Source: Halalkalibacter sp. APA_J-10(15) (GTDB lineage Bacteria; Bacillota; Bacilli; Bacillales; Bacillaceae_D). Taken from it: a DNA stretch of 64,000 nt. The DNA lies in NCBI RefSeq assembly GCF_023017105.1, contig NZ_JALKEV010000009.1:62001-126000 (forward strand). The letters are read 5' to 3'. Positions 45,637 to 54,836 of the stretch are shown one piece after another (position 1 is the stretch's first letter; the number at the start of each line of letters is the position of its first letter). The notes under the pieces are model-generated. The model was not told where the DNA came from. It made no database searches and was given only the letters and a program-made list of their open reading frames with translations. The position numbers and the translations under genes were made by a program.

Positions 45637-46080
45637 TTACGTCCAATCAGCAGTCGCCTTTTTATAATCAATTAATTCTGAATCTTGAAAAAAGATGGCT
45701 ATTTCTCTTTCTGCACTTTCTGTGGAATCAGATCCATGTATAATATTATTAGGCATTTGCGCGGCTAGATCTCCACGAATCGTACCAGGTAACGCTTCTT
45801 GCGGATTTGTCTTACCAATCATTAATCTCGCTGTCTTGATCACTTCTGGCCCTTCCCAAACCATTGCAAATACAGGTCCTGATGTAATGAAACGAACAAG
45901 CTTTTCAAAGAAAGGTTTTCCTGTATGTTCTTCATAATGTCTCTGTGCCATTGCCTCTGTGATGACCATTAATTTTGCTGCAACTAGAGTAAATCCCTTT
46001 TTTTCAAAGCGAGATATAATTTCTCCAATCACATTTCGTTGAACCCCATCTGGCTTAACCATTATGTATGTACGCTCCAT
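45637..46080 (-). CDS. ndk: nucleoside diphosphate kinase
   Basis: Transfers the gamma phosphate between nucleotides through phospho-His. The 147-residue protein has the catalytic His115 in [16 protein letters not shown], Lys9 in MVKPDGVQR, and the Kpn loop. The ATG at 46080 is preceded by GGGAGAAGG; the frame stays open to 46182 without other support. It lies between a terminator and cheR. Confidence 0.96.
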   Translation of the reverse strand: MERTYIMVKPDGVQRNVIGEIISRFEKKGFTLVAAKLMVITEAMAQRHYEEHTGKPFFEKLVRFITSGPVFAMVWEGPEVIKTARLMIGKTNPQEALPGTIRGDLAAQMPNNIIHGSDSTESAEREIAIFFQDSELIDYKKATADWT

Positions 46081-46187
46081 AACCTTCTCCCTTTTCCTTA
46101 TAGATTCTCTCAACAGTATAGCAAATGAAGCTACATGCGACAATATGCCAACCAAGAAGTGTAGCGAATCACTACAGTTCATTCAAA

Positions 46188-46232
46188 AAGGGTTTACTCT
46201 AAAAAGTAAAAGACCTTTTAGGGTAAACCCTT
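46188..46232 (-). terminator. terminator of the mtrB-hepS-menG-mqn-hepT run
   Basis: A 17-bp stem with one G-U pair (AAGGGTTTACTCTAAAA at 46188-46204 with its partner at 46216-46232). It is followed by five T on the minus strand and lies six bases past the hepT stop. Confidence 0.85.
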
Positions 46233-46237
46233 CGTAA

Positions 46238-47209
46238 CTAAAACTTTCTTTTGCCAATGTAAGAGGCAATTTCATATAAATACCTTTTTTCTTTTTGGTT
46301 TGGTAATGTCTCTAACGTATCAAAAGCCTTTTGCAAATACTGATCACTTATTTTAATAGAATAAGAAATAGCATCAGTATCCTTAATCATGGCTAGAATA
46401 TCATTAATTTGATCAGCGTTTCCTTCAATGTCTTGAAAGAATAAATCAATTTTTCTTCGAATATCGGTATGATGGTACATAGCATATAGAGCAGGAAGGG
46501 TTACATTTCCTTGTAATAAATCTCCTCCTGCAGGTTTTCCAAGTTGTTTCTCTGTTCCGACAAAATCAAGAATGTCATCTGTTATTTGAAAAGACATTCC
46601 AACGTAGTAACCAAATTGATAGAGCTGGTTTTGTATATATGTATTAGCATTTGCAGCGATCGCACCAAGTTGACAACTTACAGCGATGAGAAGTGCTGTC
46701 TTACGTTTAATCCTTCTTAAATAAACTCGAAAATTTTGGTTTAAATTATATTGATCTCTAATTTGCTCAATTTCACCTAAACACATTTCCATCATAGCGT
46801 TTGAAAGAATTTGATGTATTTTAGGATTATCAAAATAGGTTGAAGTCTCAAGTGCCTTCCCGAAAATAAAATCCCCTGTGTACATGGCAACTCGATTATC
46901 CCATTGTGACTTAATGGTTTTCTTTCCCCTTCTTAAATCAGCATCATCAATAACGTCATCATGTACTAATGAGCCCATATGAATCAGTTCTAAAGGCGCA
47001 GCAATATGCTTTAGTGATTCAATATCATATAAGCCGAATCGCGCTGCTAATAATACAAATACAGGGCGAATTCTTTTTCCTCCAGCTTTAAGCAATTGAA
47101 TGGATGCATCTGTTAATACATCATGCTCTGCTTGTACATTTTCTTCAAGTTCATTTTCAATCATTTCAATATCTGCTTGAAATTGCATATAAATTTCTGC
47201 TAGCTTCAT
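46238..47209 (-). CDS. hepT: heptaprenyl diphosphate synthase component II
   Basis: Catalytic subunit of the heterodimeric trans-prenyltransferase that makes the C35 side chain of MK-7. The 323-residue protein has the first Asp-rich motif in HDDVIDDADLRRG (Asp84-Asp91), GGKRIRP near the N-terminus, and the second motif in FQITDDILDF. The ATG at 47209 follows AAGGTGG by five bases. It is separated from its partner hepS by menG and the three menaquinone genes; in B. subtilis only menG lies between them. Confidence 0.94.
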   Translation of the reverse strand: MKLAEIYMQFQADIEMIENELEENVQAEHDVLTDASIQLLKAGGKRIRPVFVLLAARFGLYDIESLKHIAAPLELIHMGSLVHDDVIDDADLRRGKKTIKSQWDNRVAMYTGDFIFGKALETSTYFDNPKIHQILSNAMMEMCLGEIEQIRDQYNLNQNFRVYLRRIKRKTALLIAVSCQLGAIAANANTYIQNQLYQFGYYVGMSFQITDDILDFVGTEKQLGKPAGGDLLQGNVTLPALYAMYHHTDIRRKIDLFFQDIEGNADQINDILAMIKDTDAISYSIKISDQYLQKAFDTLETLPNQKEKRYLYEIASYIGKRKF

Positions 47210-47291
47210 GTCGTCCACCTTATTTATCTAAACGAATTCATTACGCTTTTCCTTTAATTAGAACATTGAATCACGTTTCATGCAAGTCCCT

Positions 47292-48140
47292 TTATAATTG
47301 AAGTACCGGTTTCCACACATGTAAGTGATCTACAGGTTCACGTATATAGCCTAATTTGTATAATAAATGATAATAGAATCGCAATCCTTCTTGCTCTTTT
47401 TGTCCAAAGTCATTACAGAGCTGATCAAAATATTGCTCCCAAAAAGCTTCTGTCCCACCATGTGTTAATAAAATATCTTTTATCATCGGTTTGTATTGAT
47501 CGTTTTCACTTCTTTTCTTACTAGCTAAAAGAGCTTTATAAAAGCTTATCACTTCATTAGGCTTAGCTTCGATACATTTATTTCGAACGGCAAATACAGC
47601 ATAAGTCATTGGTAATCCTGTCTGTTCATACCAAATTTCCCCTAAGTCATATACGTACAAGTCCTTTGCTAGTCGACGATTCGCAACAATCGCATCATCA
47701 CCAATTAACAAACAACCATCATACCATTCTATCATATCGTGAAAATGAGGTCGTACAATTTCGTATGTAACATTTTTATTATAAAAATAACCTAAAATGA
47801 TTTTTAATAAATGAACAGACGTCTCTGAACTTGAAGTTAGAGCAATCTTTTTGTTGTCTAATTGATCGATTTGATATTTTGAAAATAAAAAGATTGATCG
47901 TACTTTCCCATATGTCGTTACAGATAAGTCAGGTAACAGTGAGAAAGTATGTTGATTATTTGCATAAGCAAAAGATGAAATACCTCCAATATCAACCTTT
48001 CCATTAGCCATTGCGTCGTTTAATTGTGAGGGTACTTGAGGAACAAATTGATAAGAGTTTCGTTCAAATTGGTTTCGATCTAAATAATAAAAAAATGGCA
48101 AAATATTCGTGTAAGAGATTTCTCCAATTGTTAAACTCAT
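47292..48140 (-). CDS. mqnA: chorismate dehydratase MqnA (futalosine pathway)
   Basis: A 282-residue periplasmic-binding-protein-fold enzyme of the MqnA/MqnD family. The N-terminal GEISYTNILPFFYYL and the later VDIGGISSFAYA, LTSSSETSVHLLKI, and LLIGDDAI segments are the usual MqnA landmarks. MqnA dehydrates chorismate to 3-[(1-carboxyvinyl)oxy]benzoate, the first step of the futalosine route to menaquinone. The ATG at 48140 overlaps the UbiX-type gene (stop at 48137) and follows GGGGGG. B. subtilis uses the MenFDHCEB route and has no gene here. MqnD is the main alternative, but the SxE segment and operon favour MqnA. Confidence 0.85.
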   Translation of the reverse strand: MSLTIGEISYTNILPFFYYLDRNQFERNSYQFVPQVPSQLNDAMANGKVDIGGISSFAYANNQHTFSLLPDLSVTTYGKVRSIFLFSKYQIDQLDNKKIALTSSSETSVHLLKIILGYFYNKNVTYEIVRPHFHDMIEWYDGCLLIGDDAIVANRRLAKDLYVYDLGEIWYEQTGLPMTYAVFAVRNKCIEAKPNEVISFYKALLASKKRSENDQYKPMIKDILLTHGGTEAFWEQYFDQLCNDFGQKEQEGLRFYYHLLYKLGYIREPVDHLHVWKPVLQL

Positions 48141-48745
48141 AGCTGTTCCCCCCAACGGGTAAATAATGAATGATCCACATCTAAATTATCCAAAACTTTC
48201 CCAACGACAAAATCAATTAAATCCTCCAAATTTTTTGGTTGTTGATAAAAACCAGGCATTGCAGGAAGGATTGTTACACCCATTTTTGCTAGTCTTAACA
48301 TATTCTCAAGATGAAGCTCATTTAGAGGGGTTTCCCTAGGTACGATAATTAATTTTCTTTTTTCCTTTAACATGACATCAGCAGTCCGTTCAAGTAAATT
48401 ATTCGATGAAGCATGTGCAATGCTTGACAATGTCCCCATTGAGCACGGAATAATAACCATACCATCATTTTTGTATGATCCACTAGCAATCGGTGCAGAG
48501 TAATCACGTAAGGAATGATAACATAATAAATGTCGATTTTTGCTGAATATATCATCGATCAACTGTTCTCTATTCCTCACATCGAATTGTAACTCTAAAT
48601 CGAACACTTGCCATGCAGCTTCGGTTATAACTAAATGTACCTTGTATGATTCGTGCAGCAGCTGTTTAACGAGTTTAATCCCATATTGTGCACCACTAGC
48701 ACCAGTAATACCGACCGTATACGTTCCTTTTATAAATGGGTCCAT
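48137..48745 (-). CDS. UbiX-type flavin prenyltransferase (MqnM-like)
   Basis: A 202-residue flavoprotein of the UbiX/Pad1 family, which prenylates FMN to make the cofactor of UbiD-type decarboxylases. Motifs: TVGITGASGAQYGIKL (FMN binding), IPCSMGTLSSIAHA, and the C-terminal PRETPLNELHLENML, VTILPAMPGFYQQP. In futalosine-pathway organisms a UbiX homologue sits with the UbiA- and UbiD-like genes that finish the naphthoquinone ring, so this is the probable partner of an unlinked UbiD-like decarboxylase (none is in the window). It overlaps the prenyltransferase gene by 16 bases. Confidence 0.88.
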   Translation of the reverse strand: MDPFIKGTYTVGITGASGAQYGIKLVKQLLHESYKVHLVITEAAWQVFDLELQFDVRNREQLIDDIFSKNRHLLCYHSLRDYSAPIASGSYKNDGMVIIPCSMGTLSSIAHASSNNLLERTADVMLKEKRKLIIVPRETPLNELHLENMLRLAKMGVTILPAMPGFYQQPKNLEDLIDFVVGKVLDNLDVDHSLFTRWGEQL

Positions 48746-49605
48746 ATAAGGACATCTCCAATCGCAAATACAAATAAAACAACACTTAATATGCCATTCA
48801 TTGGAAAGAAAGCTACTTGTACTTTCGATAAATCATTCTCTGAAACAAGTGAGTGTTCATAGACAAGAATGGCACCAGAAATGATCACTCCAGCAAAATA
48901 AACCCATCCTAAAGGTGTAATAAAAAACAAGCTTAGGAAGCTTAGAAAACTAACAGTGTGAGACACTCTTGCTAGTAGCAATGATTTTTTTATACCAAAT
49001 CGACTTGGAATAGAGTATAATCCATGTTCTTTGTCATAATCGGCGTCTTGAGTTGCATAAATGACATCAAAGCCAGCTATCCATAATGCTACAGCCGCGA
49101 ATAAAAAGTATGCCTCAAAGGGCAATGTCCCAGTTGCTCCTACCCATCCACCTAAAGGCGCAATTCCAATCGTTATCCCTAAAATGAGGTGACAAGCCCA
49201 AGTAAATCGTTTCGTATATGAATAAATAACAAGAAAGAAAACAGCAATTGGTAACAAATAAACAGCAAGCATATTTAATTGAAAGGCAGAGAAGAACAGC
49301 ACAACAAACGAAATAACGATAAATAACCAAACTTCGATTTTTGAAACTAATCCGGCTGGAATAGCTCGTTCTGCAGTTCTTGGATTATGCTTATCTATTT
49401 GGGCATCAATTACGCGGTTAAGTGACATTGCTGCACTTCTAGCCCCTATCATAGCAAGAGTAATCCATATCCATTCTGATAATTGTGGGAAATCTCCCCT
49501 CATAATAAAACTACCTAGAATTGCTCCTAAAAAAGCAAACGGTAGCGCAAATATAGTGTGTTCAAACTTAATCATTTCTAAGACGATTTTTATTTTTCTT
49601 ACCAA
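48730..49605 (-). CDS. UbiA-family prenyltransferase (MqnP-like)
   Basis: A 291-residue integral membrane prenyltransferase with eight or nine transmembrane segments. The two Asp-rich sites are NRVIDAQIDKHNPRT and DVIYATQDADYDKEHG. It looks like the 4-hydroxybenzoate-polyprenyltransferase-like enzyme of the futalosine pathway (MqnP), which attaches the polyprenyl chain to the naphthoate intermediate, more than like MenA. Its partners here (UbiX type, MqnA, MenG, HepS, HepT) support this. GTAAG-rich spacing gives 18 bases to menG. Confidence 0.85.
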   Translation of the reverse strand: MVRKIKIVLEMIKFEHTIFALPFAFLGAILGSFIMRGDFPQLSEWIWITLAMIGARSAAMSLNRVIDAQIDKHNPRTAERAIPAGLVSKIEVWLFIVISFVVLFFSAFQLNMLAVYLLPIAVFFLVIYSYTKRFTWACHLILGITIGIAPLGGWVGATGTLPFEAYFLFAAVALWIAGFDVIYATQDADYDKEHGLYSIPSRFGIKKSLLLARVSHTVSFLSFLSLFFITPLGWVYFAGVIISGAILVYEHSLVSENDLSKVQVAFFPMNGILSVVLFVFAIGDVLIWTHL

Positions 49606-49623
49606 CGTAATCGGCTCCTATCT

Positions 49624-50337
49624 CTATTCATCCCTCGTCTTTATTCCCATATGCATGGCAGCTACTCCTCCAGAATAAGCCTTCACTTCGACATGTTCAA
49701 ATCCTGCTTCTTTAAACATTTCCGCAAGTTTAGCGCGATCTGGAAAGGCCATCGTAGACTCTTGAAGCCACGAATACTCTTCGTAGCTTTTTGCAAACAT
49801 CTTACCAAAAAGGGGCATAATTCTTTTAAAATAAAAAAAGTATAATTGCTTAAATACGGGTATTGTTGGCTGAGACGTTTCTAGGCAGACGGCTTTCCCT
49901 CCTGGTTTAACAACTCGGTGCATCTCTGCTAATACTTGCATATAATCAGGGACATTTCGAAGACCAAAACCAATTGTAACAAAATCAAATGAAGCATCGT
50001 CATACGGAAGCTCCATTGCATTGCCCAGCACTAGATTAGCTTGATTCAATTGTAGCTGTTGAATTTTTTCTTGACCAATCTTTAACATATTCTCACTGAA
50101 GTCTAATCCAATAACTTGTCCATTCTCCCCGACAGCTTCAGCTAATGCAATCGTCCAATCAGCTGTACCACAACAAATATCGAGAGCTCTATTCCCTTTT
50201 TGTACTTGCATGATTTTCATCGTATCTTTACGCCAAGCTTTATGGCGTTGAAAGCTAATGACGGAATTCATAAGGTCATATTTTTTATAAATAGATTGGA
50301 ACACTTGATGTACACGTTCCTCTTTTGTTTGAGACAT
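49624..50337 (-). CDS. menG: demethylmenaquinone methyltransferase
   Basis: SAM-dependent C-methylation of demethylmenaquinone, the last menaquinone step in both pathways. The 237-residue class I methyltransferase has [24 protein letters not shown] motif [24 protein letters not shown], and GFGLRNVPD. The ATG at 50337 follows GAGGG by eight bases; an in-frame GTG at 50346 overlaps that site. As in B. subtilis it follows hepS directly. Confidence 0.94.
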   Translation of the reverse strand: MSQTKEERVHQVFQSIYKKYDLMNSVISFQRHKAWRKDTMKIMQVQKGNRALDICCGTADWTIALAEAVGENGQVIGLDFSENMLKIGQEKIQQLQLNQANLVLGNAMELPYDDASFDFVTIGFGLRNVPDYMQVLAEMHRVVKPGGKAVCLETSQPTIPVFKQLYFFYFKRIMPLFGKMFAKSYEEYSWLQESTMAFPDRAKLAEMFKEAGFEHVEVKAYSGGVAAMHMGIKTRDE

Positions 50338-50338
50338 C

Positions 50339-51121
50339 TTATTCACCCTCTGCGATATTCTCTAATGTGTCATAACTACTATATTGATCAATATGCCAAA
50401 TGATAAAAGGCTTCATTGTAGCCGAAGATTCAGTAAGTTGTAACAAACGATCTTTTGACTCTTCTATGAACTTGTCTAAAAATGAGTCACTATGAATAAG
50501 AGGTTTAGTTTTATGAAGTCCCCGTAATAAAGCGGTTTGTTCACCATTAAGTGTTAGGTTCTTTTCAATTGTAAGCATTTTGTAGTAGAAGAACTCTTTA
50601 ATAAGAAGCCTCCATAGTTCAAGGTCGAAATGAGAAGCTACTTGTTGCATGAGCCCAGTTTCGATCATTACGAAAATCTTTTTATACTCATCGATAGATA
50701 CTTCTTCCTGCTCATAATGGTTCATTTTCTTTTCATTTATTTGTTGAATCGTGTGACTAATCTTTTGAATGAGGGGAACATTCCCATTTTTAGCAAGCAA
50801 ATGATAGTACATCGCTACATAATAATCACCTGCTAATACGGTTAATTGTCTCTTCTTTTTTAGCACATCCGTATCTACATTTTTTAACGTCACCTCATCA
50901 TGTATATCCAGACCTGCTTGAACAAGAAGTGTTGATAAGATTAATAAATGCAAATCTTCTTTAGTCATTTTTTTATGTAACATCGCATACATAAAACGGA
51001 TTTTATCATCATCTACTTCTATGTTTGGTACATAGGATTGTAAATAATGATGCTTAATCGCTTGATTAAACTCTCCTTTAACCTCTTCAACATTTTCTTG
51101 AAATAAATATAAACTTCTCAT
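50339..51121 (-). CDS. hepS: heptaprenyl diphosphate synthase component I
   Basis: Non-catalytic subunit that sets chain length in the HepS/HepT heterodimer. The 260-residue all-helical protein shows [19 protein letters not shown] (in parts SYVPNIEVD), [12 protein letters not shown], and [19 protein letters not shown], which are typical of HepS, and lacks Asp-rich catalytic motifs. The ATG at 51121 is seven bases after GGGGGA. It is placed between mtrB and menG as in B. subtilis. Confidence 0.88.
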   Translation of the reverse strand: MRSLYLFQENVEEVKGEFNQAIKHHYLQSYVPNIEVDDDKIRFMYAMLHKKMTKEDLHLLILSTLLVQAGLDIHDEVTLKNVDTDVLKKKRQLTVLAGDYYVAMYYHLLAKNGNVPLIQKISHTIQQINEKKMNHYEQEEVSIDEYKKIFVMIETGLMQQVASHFDLELWRLLIKEFFYYKMLTIEKNLTLNGEQTALLRGLHKTKPLIHSDSFLDKFIEESKDRLLQLTESSATMKPFIIWHIDQYSSYDTLENIAEGE

Positions 51122-51167
51122 CAACATGTCCCCCAAATTCTGTGTAAAAAATACTCATCTATTTCTC

Positions 51168-51386
51168 TTAATCGTTCGTATTAATCGTCCCATAACTAGT
51201 TTGGATAATAGCATGCCCACGTACTTTCACAGCAGATGTATGTTCAGTGAATTGCGCAATCATTACTTCACCTTTATCAAGTTTCTCCGAATGATGAAAA
51301 CGCGTGTCAGAGCCTCTCGTTAATCCAATTACGTTAACGCCATTTTCTTTTGCTTTAATAACAAAGAAATCATTTTGGTTACTCAT
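51168..51386 (-). CDS. mtrB: trp RNA-binding attenuation protein TRAP
   Basis: Tryptophan-activated regulator that forms an 11-mer ring and binds NAG repeats in trp leaders. The 72-residue protein is nearly identical to B. subtilis TRAP over [21 protein letters not shown], and [15 protein letters not shown]. The RNA-contacting residues Lys35, Lys54 and Arg56 are present (Lys37, Lys56, Arg58 in B. subtilis numbering). AGGAGA stands seven bases before the ATG. Its target site is at 41898-41954. In B. subtilis folE (mtrA) precedes it; here it does not. Confidence 0.97.
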   Translation of the reverse strand: MSNQNDFFVIKAKENGVNVIGLTRGSDTRFHHSEKLDKGEVMIAQFTEHTSAVKVRGHAIIQTSYGTINTND

Positions 51387-51506
51387 TCTCAACTCTCCTG
51401 TCTATCACTTTTCTCAACTATGCTTCTACACAATAGTATCACAAAATTGTTATTTTCGCTGTCATTAGAGCACATGTAAAAATCTTAGCATATTCTCAAT
51501 TGAAAA

Positions 51507-51583
51507 AGCAAAAAAGAAAGTAGTAAACATCAAGATGTGTAATGACCTTTAGATCATTATACATACAAATGATTACTACCTTC
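51507..51583 (-). terminator. long bipartite terminator after spoIVA
   Basis: Outer arms GTAGTAA/TTACTAC (51520-51526 and 51573-51579) enclose a second inverted repeat built on AATGATC/GGTCATT with flanking ATGT/ACAT pairs. On the minus strand TTTCTTTTTT follows. It separates spoIVA from mtrB. Confidence 0.75.
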
Positions 51584-51607
51584 CATCATCTTCAATATAA
51601 AATTTTT

Positions 51608-53086
51608 TTATAAAATAATCGCAATTAAACCACCTGAACCCTCATTAATAATTCTTTCTAGTGTTTCTTTTAATTTATAACGAGCATTCTCTGGCATGAG
51701 TGATAATTTTGCTGAGATCCCCTCTCGTACGATTGAGTTTAACGAACGACCGAAAATATCTGAGTTCCAAATCGAAAGTGGATTCTCTTCAAAATCTTGC
51801 ATCAAATAACGAACAAGTTCTTCACTTTGTTTTTCTGTTCCAATAATAGGAGCAAATTCAGATTCAACATCGACTTTAATCATATGAATCGAAGGAGCTA
51901 CTGCTTTTAAACGTACACCGAATCGCGAACCCTGTCTAATGATTTCCGGTTCATCTAGGCTCATGTCTGATAAGGCAGGTGCTGCAATTCCATAACCCGT
52001 TTGCTTTACCATCCTTAGTGCATCAGCAACTTGATCATATTCCTGTTTAGCATGAGCAAAATCTTGCATAAGTTGTAATAAATGATCCTTGCCGCGAATT
52101 TCTACTCCGACAACTTCTTTCAATACTTGATCATATAAATCATCTGGAGCATATAAATCAATTTCAGCGACTCCCTGCCCCATTTCAATCCCCGCTAATC
52201 TTGCTTGATCAATAAATTCATACTCTGTAAAATGGCCTACTACTCGGTCAACATCGCGTAAACGTTTTATATCTTGCACGGTTTCTCTTACTGACTCTTC
52301 ATAACTTTGACGTAACCAATGATCCTCACGAAGAACCATTACCCAACTCGGTAAGTTCACATTTACCTCGTGAACCGGAAATTCATATAATACTTCTCTT
52401 AAAACATTATTAATATCATGGTCAGTCATCCCCTCAATGCTCATTGATAATACGGGGATATCATACTCATCACTTAAGCTTTGACGTAATTGTTCTGTTT
52501 CCGGATGATGAGGGCGTACACTATTGACAACCATAATAAACGGTTTGCCGACTTCTTTCAACTCTTCTACTACCCTATGTTCAGATTCCTTATAATCTTG
52601 GCGGGGAATATCGCCAATTGTTCCGTCTGTCGTAACAATAATCCCTAGAGTGGAATGTTCCTGAATAACTTTTCTCGTACCAATTTCTGCCGCCTCTTGA
52701 AATGGGATAGGCTCTTCATACCACGGCGTATTTATCATTCGTGGTCCGTGCTCATCTTCATAGCCCTTTGCCCCAGGAACCGCATATCCAACACAATCAA
52801 CTAAACGTATATTAACATCTAATCCATCATCAACATGTACCGATACTGCTTGATTAGGAACAAACTTCGGTTCAGTTGTCATAATGGTTTTGCCAGCAGC
52901 GCTTTGTGGCAACTCATCTTGTGCTCTTGCTTTCTCAGATTCATTTTCAATATTCGGGAGTACGACTAGCTCCATAAATTTTTTAATGAATGTCGATTTC
53001 CCTGTTCGAACTGCACCTACAACTCCAAGATAAATATCGCCGCCTGTTCGTTCGGCTATATCCTTGAAAATATCAACCTTTTCCAC
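51608..53086 (-). CDS. spoIVA: stage IV sporulation protein A (spore coat morphogenetic ATPase)
   Basis: Mother-cell protein that polymerises around the forespore with ATP hydrolysis and anchors the coat. The 492-residue sequence has the Walker A motif GAVRTGKS (24-31), DCVGYAVPGA, TTDGTIGDIPR, and the C-terminal EGSGGLIAIIL tail needed for SpoVM-directed localisation. GGGAGGGG precedes the ATG. A SigE-type promoter lies about 70 bases upstream of the start codon. Confidence 0.97.
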   Translation of the reverse strand: MEKVDIFKDIAERTGGDIYLGVVGAVRTGKSTFIKKFMELVVLPNIENESEKARAQDELPQSAAGKTIMTTEPKFVPNQAVSVHVDDGLDVNIRLVDCVGYAVPGAKGYEDEHGPRMINTPWYEEPIPFQEAAEIGTRKVIQEHSTLGIIVTTDGTIGDIPRQDYKESEHRVVEELKEVGKPFIMVVNSVRPHHPETEQLRQSLSDEYDIPVLSMSIEGMTDHDINNVLREVLYEFPVHEVNVNLPSWVMVLREDHWLRQSYEESVRETVQDIKRLRDVDRVVGHFTEYEFIDQARLAGIEMGQGVAEIDLYAPDDLYDQVLKEVVGVEIRGKDHLLQLMQDFAHAKQEYDQVADALRMVKQTGYGIAAPALSDMSLDEPEIIRQGSRFGVRLKAVAPSIHMIKVDVESEFAPIIGTEKQSEELVRYLMQDFEENPLSIWNSDIFGRSLNSIVREGISAKLSLMPENARYKLKETLERIINEGSGGLIAIIL

Positions 53087-53154
53087 TTGATCCCCTCCCG
53101 ATCAGTAAAGATTTGAGATTCATCTTCCTACTTCCGTAAACCTTGGACATTACC

Positions 53155-53184
53155 ATTACTATGATGGTGTACAAGGTTTATGAC
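53155..53184 (-). promoter_or_regulatory. SigE-type promoter of spoIVA
   Basis: On the minus strand GTCATAA (53178-53184) and CATAGTAAT (53155-53163) are 14 bases apart, close to the SigE consensus (KMATATT, 13-15 bp, CATACAnT). spoIVA is a known SigE-regulon gene, which fits early mother-cell expression. The -35 has one or two mismatches. Confidence 0.55.
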
Positions 53185-53223
53185 AACAATTTGTATGTAG
53201 TAGGTGATCTCACTAAATACCGA

Positions 53224-53252
53224 GAAGGGGATTCATCACAAAAAGCCCCTTC
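53224..53252. other. hairpin between yphF and spoIVA
   Basis: GAAGGGG (53224-53230) pairs with CCCCTTC (53246-53252). It could end the yphF transcript, but no T-run follows on the minus strand, so its role is uncertain. Confidence 0.3.
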
Positions 53253-53310
53253 CTTTGATTATGTATATCAATGAAAAGGACTTAGTAGACCAACTTTTAT
53301 TATAATTGAA

Positions 53311-54039
53311 TCATTTTTTTCTTAACGACATTTCATAGGTCGGTTCTCCATTCTCATCAAGTACATAAGGTACACTTCTTGCGGGAACAAATGGAGAATG
53401 TGTATACAAAATCGGTCGTAGATCTTCGCCTTCATTAAAAGGATGATCATACTCCAATAACATTTGGTAAAGATCAAGTCGATAGTCTATTATAACTTCA
53501 TGATCATGCGTAAAAAGAAGTGGTAAAAATTGATCGGAATAAGGACTTTGTACAAGTGGTTCTTCGGAAAAACCAAGTTCTTCATAATCTAAAATAAATA
53601 ACCCATCATCGAATACTTCCATAATAGGAACATAAGTATGGTTCCTTATATAATCATTCACCCTACGGTGATATTGCTGAATAACCGATTGCGGGCGTAA
53701 ATCAATCACCTTCACTTCAGGTTCCTCTTCTACATTCACTAACGCATATCGAAATACACCACCATTCTCAAAAGCAGTACCAGGTGGTTGCTGTAAATAA
53801 CGTGGGACCAATTGGTTGAAATCAACCACATATCGATTATATAGCGACGTATGCTCATCAAATGTATAAATGGGTAATACGCCAGAATCTATTTGAAATT
53901 GATCTACTGCTAATTGAACAGATTGTAATTGATCAGGATAAGCGATTTGGTTTTCTGCGCGTTGATCATCAGGCAGAAAACAACCTGTAAGTATAAACAA
54001 ACCGATCATCAAAACTAAAGATTGTATCACTCGCTTCAT
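53311..54039 (-). CDS. yphF: YphF-like lipoprotein
   Basis: A 242-residue exported lipoprotein: basic N-terminus, hydrophobic core, then lipobox LTGC with Cys19 as lipidation site. The mature part is rich in Tyr, Asp and Pro and has no enzymatic motif known to me. B. subtilis yphF occupies the same place next to spoIVA and is part of the mother-cell sporulation regulon. It lies 21 bases after yphE. Confidence 0.82.
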   Translation of the reverse strand: MKRVIQSLVLMIGLFILTGCFLPDDQRAENQIAYPDQLQSVQLAVDQFQIDSGVLPIYTFDEHTSLYNRYVVDFNQLVPRYLQQPPGTAFENGGVFRYALVNVEEEPEVKVIDLRPQSVIQQYHRRVNDYIRNHTYVPIMEVFDDGLFILDYEELGFSEEPLVQSPYSDQFLPLLFTHDHEVIIDYRLDLYQMLLEYDHPFNEGEDLRPILYTHSPFVPARSVPYVLDENGEPTYEMSLRKK

Positions 54040-54060
54040 ACCAAGCGTATCTCCTTTAAA

Positions 54061-54264
54061 CTAAACTGTAGCTGTAGGTCCACCCAAAACAATAAGGAAA
54101 ACAATAATTCCTGCTACGACTAAGCAGACAAATGAAAATGATAACATTATTTTTTGAAACCAACCTGTTAATTTCGTTCTGCTGAAAATAGCCGTTCCTG
54201 CTGAGACAAACATGAGAGCAAGAGCAAAAAAAGACACCCACATATTAAACATCGCTTGTGACAC
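54061..54264 (-). CDS. yphE: YphE-like small membrane protein (DUF2768)
   Basis: A 67-residue protein with two transmembrane helices (about 5-26 and 39-61) joined by a short basic loop (SRTKLTGWFQK). The family is DUF2768, found in spore formers. Function unknown. It precedes yphF, with which it is probably co-transcribed. Confidence 0.8.
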   Translation of the reverse strand: MSQAMFNMWVSFFALALMFVSAGTAIFSRTKLTGWFQKIMLSFSFVCLVVAGIIVFLIVLGGPTATV

Positions 54265-54357
54265 TAAGTTCCCCCTCTTTCTGTTGCAGTTTGTCGTTTA
54301 TTATAGCACAGCTTGTCCAAAAATGAAGTGACAGAGTCGCGAACGATTAAACTCCAA

Positions 54358-54391
54358 AATGTTGAAGAAGTGGGGGCACACTTCTTCAACA
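54358..54391 (-). terminator. hairpin downstream of spoVIF
   Basis: A perfect 14-bp inverted repeat (ATGTTGAAGAAGTG and complement) around a six-base G-rich loop. On the minus strand only TTT follows. It is a probable terminator of spoVIF, about 100 bases past its stop. The rest of the 229-bp gap to yphE shows no gene. Confidence 0.6.
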
Positions 54392-54493
54392 TGACGAAAC
54401 CCTTCGTTTTAACAGCCCTATTATAATGTTCGTTCTTTAAAGTATATGCACATAAATGAAACATGCTTGTGATATTGCCTATAGTAGTGAATT

Positions 54494-54757
54494 TTACTTT
54501 TTATTGAACATTTTAGCAAGTGAAGAGAAGTCAGCAGGCATGTTATTATTAACAATAGCATTGACAATTTGATCTTCTTTTTCTTTCGACACTTCTTTAT
54601 TAGCGAGCTTTGCTACTTGAGCAACGAGCTGTCGAACGGTTTTTTCATCTTGTAAATTAGCTTGACTAACTGAATTAGCTAGTTTCATAATTTCGTCAGG
54701 TTTCACACTCGTTTTCTTTTGAATTTGATCCATAAATGAATCATTTTTCCCAAACAT
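54494..54757 (-). CDS. spoVIF: stage VI sporulation protein F (SpoVIF/YjcC type)
   Basis: An 87-residue, all-helical protein. The run LANSVSQANLQDEKTVRQL, then VAKLANKEVSKEKEDQIV and a terminal SSLAKMFNKK, matches SpoVIF, a factor for late coat protein stability controlled by SigK/GerE. In B. subtilis spoVIF (yjcC) is elsewhere, so the location here differs. Good spacing to a GGGAGGG site. Confidence 0.85.
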   Translation of the reverse strand: MFGKNDSFMDQIQKKTSVKPDEIMKLANSVSQANLQDEKTVRQLVAQVAKLANKEVSKEKEDQIVNAIVNNNMPADFSSLAKMFNKK

Positions 54758-54836
54758 GTTTCGCCCTCCCTCAATCGTATGATCACCATATCATATGCAC
54801 GACTAGAAAGAAGGTGAGGACGTATAACTAATTAAC

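Noticed and set aside
54264-54464. Minus-strand ORF between yphE and spoVIF
   Set aside because: It runs through the 14-bp terminator hairpin, shows no family features and has no ribosome binding site.
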